Source: Terriglobales bacterium (GTDB lineage Bacteria > Acidobacteriota > Terriglobia > Terriglobales > Acidobacteriaceae). Taken from it: DNA of 53,736 nt. Of the stretch, positions 51,588 through 53,736 are shown piece by piece. The stretch is from assembly GCA_035543055.1 (NCBI GenBank), contig DATKKJ010000021.1:1-53736 (forward strand), read 5' to 3'. Every line of letters starts with the position of its first letter. Positions within the stretch are counted from its first letter, which is position 1. The notes beneath the pieces are model-generated. The model had not been told where the DNA came from and made no database searches. It saw nothing but the letters and a program-made list of their open reading frames with translations. The position numbers and the translations under genes were made by a program.

Positions 51588-52302
51588 AGACCCCTTGTCA
51601 CCGCCGAGAACGCAGAGATCGCCGGGAAATCTCACTTCTGTCATCCTGAGCGAGGGCGAACGCCCGAGTGAAGGACCCCTACCGGTACCGGGTCGCAGCA
51701 TGCCGCCTACAGGCACCTCGGCCCGGCCCCCTACCCCTCGGGGTCATCAGTTCAAACAAAGGATTTAGCTACTGATATCAATGGCATCAGTAGGGACCCT
51801 TCGGAAGCCTCAGGGTCTCGGCGTCGGGCTCCCGCTTCGCTCACGCCCGCCAAGCGCCTCGAGATTCACACCCCTCCCCCCTCCCCCTCGATATGTCGAT
51901 CCAAAGGACTTAGGGGTGAAAGTATGTCGGATATGTCAAAGAGCGAATTCGGCGCGAGCGGTGGGCCCGCTACATCCAGAGTAGCAAATCGGAAGTTGTG
52001 GACTTGGCGGTGAAGAATCGGTTCTGGCGTCGAATCAATAAGTTGCAGGGCTGAAAATAAAGTTCTTGACAATAGCTGTTGGCTATACAAATCGAGATTC
52101 CGTGATAAACGTATTTTGTTGAACTTAGACGGATGCGACGGCCCGCGCGAGGACGCGCGGGCTACTTTGTGGAGATCTGGATTCCGGGTGGGGCTTCCTC
52201 GACTCGGGCTGAAGCCCTCCCTCGGGGTGACAAGAACAGCAGGTCCCTCACGGCTGAAGCCGTTCGGGATGACACCCTCTTTTTCTCGGCGATCTCGGCG
52301 GT
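51588..52302. other. Gene-poor, repeat-rich gap between guaA and the aldolase
   Basis: About 715 bp with no convincing gene, leading to the aldolase terminator. It holds a CACCGCCGAGAACGC-type element (51597-51632) whose inverted partner is at 52281-52306, and the GTCATCCTGAGC repeat (51640-51680). Also present are a dyad CTACTGAT-N9-ATCAGTAG (51769-51793), a GC hairpin GCCCGCGC-GAGGAC-GCGCGGGC (52141-52162), and further CTGAAGCC/GGATGAC pieces (52185-52275). A 29-codon ATG ORF (about 51921-52010, opens MSDMSKSEFGASGG) is present. It has no clear promoter, so I leave it uncalled. Confidence 0.6.
51769..51793. repeat. Dyad CTACTGAT-N9-ATCAGTAG
   Basis: Perfect 8-bp inverted repeat with a 9-nt spacer in the guaA-aldolase gap. 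It could be a hairpin or an operator; neither adjacent gene starts next to it. Confidence 0.5.
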
Positions 52303-52334
52303 CAAGAAATAAAGGCGGGTCCGAAAGCCCGCCT
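52303..52334 (-). terminator. Intrinsic terminator of the LacD-like aldolase gene
   Basis: Read on the minus strand: AGGCGGG, loop CTTTCGGA, CCCGCCT, then TTATTTCTT. It is 29 nt beyond the aldolase stop. Confidence 0.8.
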
Positions 52335-52369
52335 CTATGCGCTATGTCCTATGTGCTCTGGACTATCTT
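52335..52369. repeat. Heptanucleotide array (CTATGYG)
   Basis: CTATGCG, CTATGTC, CTATGTG, CTCTGGA and CTATCTT: five units, the last entering the aldolase stop region. Confidence 0.7.
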
Positions 52370-53361
52370 CCCGCCATGGCCGGCTCGGGGACTTCGTACT
52401 TGGAGAACCACGAGGTCGCGGCCTTCAGCCGCTCGTTGACGTTGTTGATGTTCTTCACGCCCTCGGTCTCCAGCCAGTGGCGGAAGGCCTGCGGGCCCTG
52501 GTTGGCGTACACCGGGATGCCGTCTTTCCAAGTGGCGCGGCCGCAGAGCACGCCGTTGAACTTCACCCCGGACTCCGCCGCCAGCTCCAGCGACTCGGTG
52601 AACTCGGCGTTCGACACGCCCGCCGACAGGTAGATGAAGGGCCTGGTGGCGACCGCGGCAGCGTCGCGGAACAGCTTCATGGCTTCCTGCTTGGTGTAGG
52701 CCTTCTCGCCCTTGTAGGCCTTGGCGCCCTCGACGAACTTCATGTTGATGGGCACTTCGACCTTGAGCACATCCACGCCGTAACGGTCCTTGCTGAACTC
52801 GCGCATGGACTCGGTGACGATGCGGGGCTTTTTCTTGGAGTACTCCAGGCCCTTCTCGTCGGCGCCCTCTTCGTAGCCAACGAACTCCAGGAAGAAGGGG
52901 ACATCGTTGGCGCGGCACTCGTCGCCGATGCGCTCCACCCAGGCATGCTTCTGGTCGTTGACGTCCTTGGGGTCGTCGGGGGTGTAGTAGAGCAGGATCT
53001 TGACCGCGTCGGCCCCGGCTTCCTTCAGCCGTTTCGCCGACCAGTGGTTGAGAAGGTCGCCCAGGCGGCCCGGACCGGTCTTGTCGTATCCGGTCTTCTC
53101 GTAGGCCAGCAGCAGGCCGGCGTTCTTGGCGCGCCGCTTCGACGCCGGCAGGCCCCACTCGGGGTCGAGCAGGATGGCCGAGGCGTGCGGCGTCAGCACT
53201 TCGGTGACCAGCGACTTGAATTCCTCAAGCTGCTTCTCGGTGGCATTGGCGCCCAGCGCTTTTTTCAGCGAGCCGCGCTGGTCCATGGCGGCGGCGGCGA
53301 TCACGCCCCGCTCGTTCGATACTTTCTTGAGACCGGCAAGCTTTCCAGGGGTCAGTTTCAC
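52363..53361 (-). CDS. LacD-like tagatose/fructose-bisphosphate aldolase (class I)
   Basis: 332-aa TIM-barrel aldolase. MDQRGSLKKAL (26-36) and the Schiff-base Lys K200 in VDVLKVEVPIN mark the LacD/tagatose-1,6-bisphosphate aldolase group. K121 (VKILLYY) is also conserved. It cleaves ketose-1,6-bisphosphate to DHAP and glyceraldehyde-3-phosphate. A perfect Shine-Dalgarno AGGAGG lies 9 nt before the GTG at 53361. With GlpX 5 kb away, this suggests sugar-phosphate interconversion. Confidence 0.92.
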   Translation of the reverse strand: MKLTPGKLAGLKKVSNERGVIAAAAMDQRGSLKKALGANATEKQLEEFKSLVTEVLTPHASAILLDPEWGLPASKRRAKNAGLLLAYEKTGYDKTGPGRLGDLLNHWSAKRLKEAGADAVKILLYYTPDDPKDVNDQKHAWVERIGDECRANDVPFFLEFVGYEEGADEKGLEYSKKKPRIVTESMREFSKDRYGVDVLKVEVPINMKFVEGAKAYKGEKAYTKQEAMKLFRDAAAVATRPFIYLSAGVSNAEFTESLELAAESGVKFNGVLCGRATWKDGIPVYANQGPQAFRHWLETEGVKNINNVNERLKAATSWFSKYEVPEPAMAGR

Positions 53362-53444
53362 GGGAGATTCCTCCTAAGCGCGCTGGAAATGATTGGCTGG
53401 AGCTCCTGATGGGCCGCGCGCGGGATAACAGGCGACCATTGTAC

Positions 53445-53472
53445 AGCCCTCAGCCCTCAGCCGTCAGCCCTC
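53445..53472. repeat. Heptanucleotide array (AGCCCTC)
   Basis: AGCCCTC, AGCCCTC, AGCCGTC and AGCCCTC, between the rph stop and the aldolase start. Confidence 0.85.
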
Positions 53473-53492
53473 AGGAAGAGCCGGCACAAAGA

Positions 53493-53736
53493 CTACTGCC
53501 TCAACAGGAGGGAACTGAGCACCGCCTGCTGCTTGGCGATCAAGTTTTCCACGCCCTTACGCGCAAGGTCGGTCATCTTCTTGAGCTGGGCGTCATCGAA
53601 GGGCTTCTGCTCGGCGGTGGCCTGCATCTCGACGAACTTCTTGCCGCCGGTCATGACGAAGTTCATGTCCACCTCGGCGCGAGAGTCCTCCTCATAGCTG
53701 AGGTCGAGCATGATCTCGCCGTCCACGATGCCCACG
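53493..53736 (-). CDS. rph: RNase PH, C-terminal fragment (5' end outside window)
   Basis: The last 80 or so residues of a phosphate-dependent 3'-exoribonuclease that trims tRNA precursors. The visible segment opens VGIVDGEIMLDLSYEEDSRAEVDMNFVMTGGKKFVEMQ, a signature of RNase PH (the DxD catalytic region EDSRAEVDMN). It ends VENLIAKQQAVLSSLLLRQ. The gene runs off the right edge. Confidence 0.9.
   Translation of the reverse strand, partial: VGIVDGEIMLDLSYEEDSRAEVDMNFVMTGGKKFVEMQATAEQKPFDDAQLKKMTDLARKGVENLIAKQQAVLSSLLLRQ

Noticed and set aside
51921-52010. 29-codon plus-strand ORF opening MSDMSKSEFGASGG
   Set aside because: No clear promoter or ribosome site and no family resemblance; mentioned only within the gap entry.
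51866-52090. 74-codon minus-strand ORF in the repeat-rich gap
   Set aside because: No start signals and low-complexity sequence; overlapping repeats explain it.
52070-52095. TTGACA followed by TATACA in the guaA-aldolase gap
   Set aside because: The spacer is only 13 nt and no gene follows on that strand.
1-53736. CRISPR arrays, tRNA or rRNA genes, integrases, IS elements
   Set aside because: The short repeats lack the direct-repeat/spacer layout of CRISPR. No cloverleaf, rRNA segment, transposase or integrase was recognised.

Overview
This 53.7 kb window is GC-rich chromosomal DNA with dense, mostly housekeeping genes on both strands and no rRNA, tRNA, integrase, transposase, phage or CRISPR signature that I could see. 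The gene set fits a didermal, menaquinone-using Gram-negative of the Acidobacteriota type: an Omp85/TamB outer-membrane locus, a futalosine-pathway pair (MqnE plus a UbiA prenyltransferase), a LacD-type aldolase, GlpX, and many small conserved hypotheticals. The phylum is an inference from gene content and remembered protein resemblance; no search was run.

Layout. 1-5.3 kb: VWA protein (cut by the window edge), MoxR-like ATPase, LON-domain protein, SDR, DinB/TPR pair, a Cys-containing hypothetical and a hotdog thioesterase. 5.4-14.2 kb: Mrp, a CIRCE-controlled hrcA-grpE-dnaJ operon, rsmE, a UvrD-nuclease fusion and rmuC. 14.2-17.7 kb: a 13-residue Lys-rich micro-ORF with its own promoter and terminator, then an ACP/ketosynthase/561-aa protein operon. 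17.8-21.4 kb: comM, an omega-like small protein and rho. 21.4-25.2 kb: a RiPP-precursor-like peptide, an ABC-2 exporter, a glycosyltransferase and an AI-2E-family permease. 25.2-31.5 kb: secreted protein, aroK, DUF4097-like protein, anti-sigma and ECF sigma, an MFSD1-like MFS carrier and a ThiF/MoeB E1-like enzyme. 31.6-40.0 kb: a seven-POTRA Omp85 protein, a SurA-N-like chaperone, TamB and pcm. 40.0-42.5 kb: mqnP-like ubiA, csp and mqnE. 42.6-45.0 kb: a fusion of a ribosome-hibernation (HPF/RaiA) domain to an ECF-type sigma factor, followed by a bacterial homologue of archaeal/eukaryotic release factor 1. 45.1-53.7 kb: Tat-exported glycosylasparaginase, glpX, glutaryl-CoA dehydrogenase, a membrane protein, guaA, a repeat-rich gap, a LacD-like aldolase and the end of rph.

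The most unusual system is the two-gene operon at 42.7-45.0 kb. One polypeptide joins a ribosome-silencing domain to a promoter-recognition factor, and the next gene encodes an eRF1-like protein with a zinc ribbon but no GGQ. This suggests a module linking ribosome hibernation or rescue to transcription.

A second theme is repeat biology. At least a dozen short arrays all have a period of exactly 7 bp but different unit sequences. A separate family of short palindromes is also dispersed. Both kinds have entered protein-coding genes in frame: a 93-bp insert in guaA and a 36-bp insert in the ketosynthase gene, each flanked by short direct repeats. Several genes also have a -10-like hexamer only 6-8 nt before the start codon, suggesting leaderless mRNAs.
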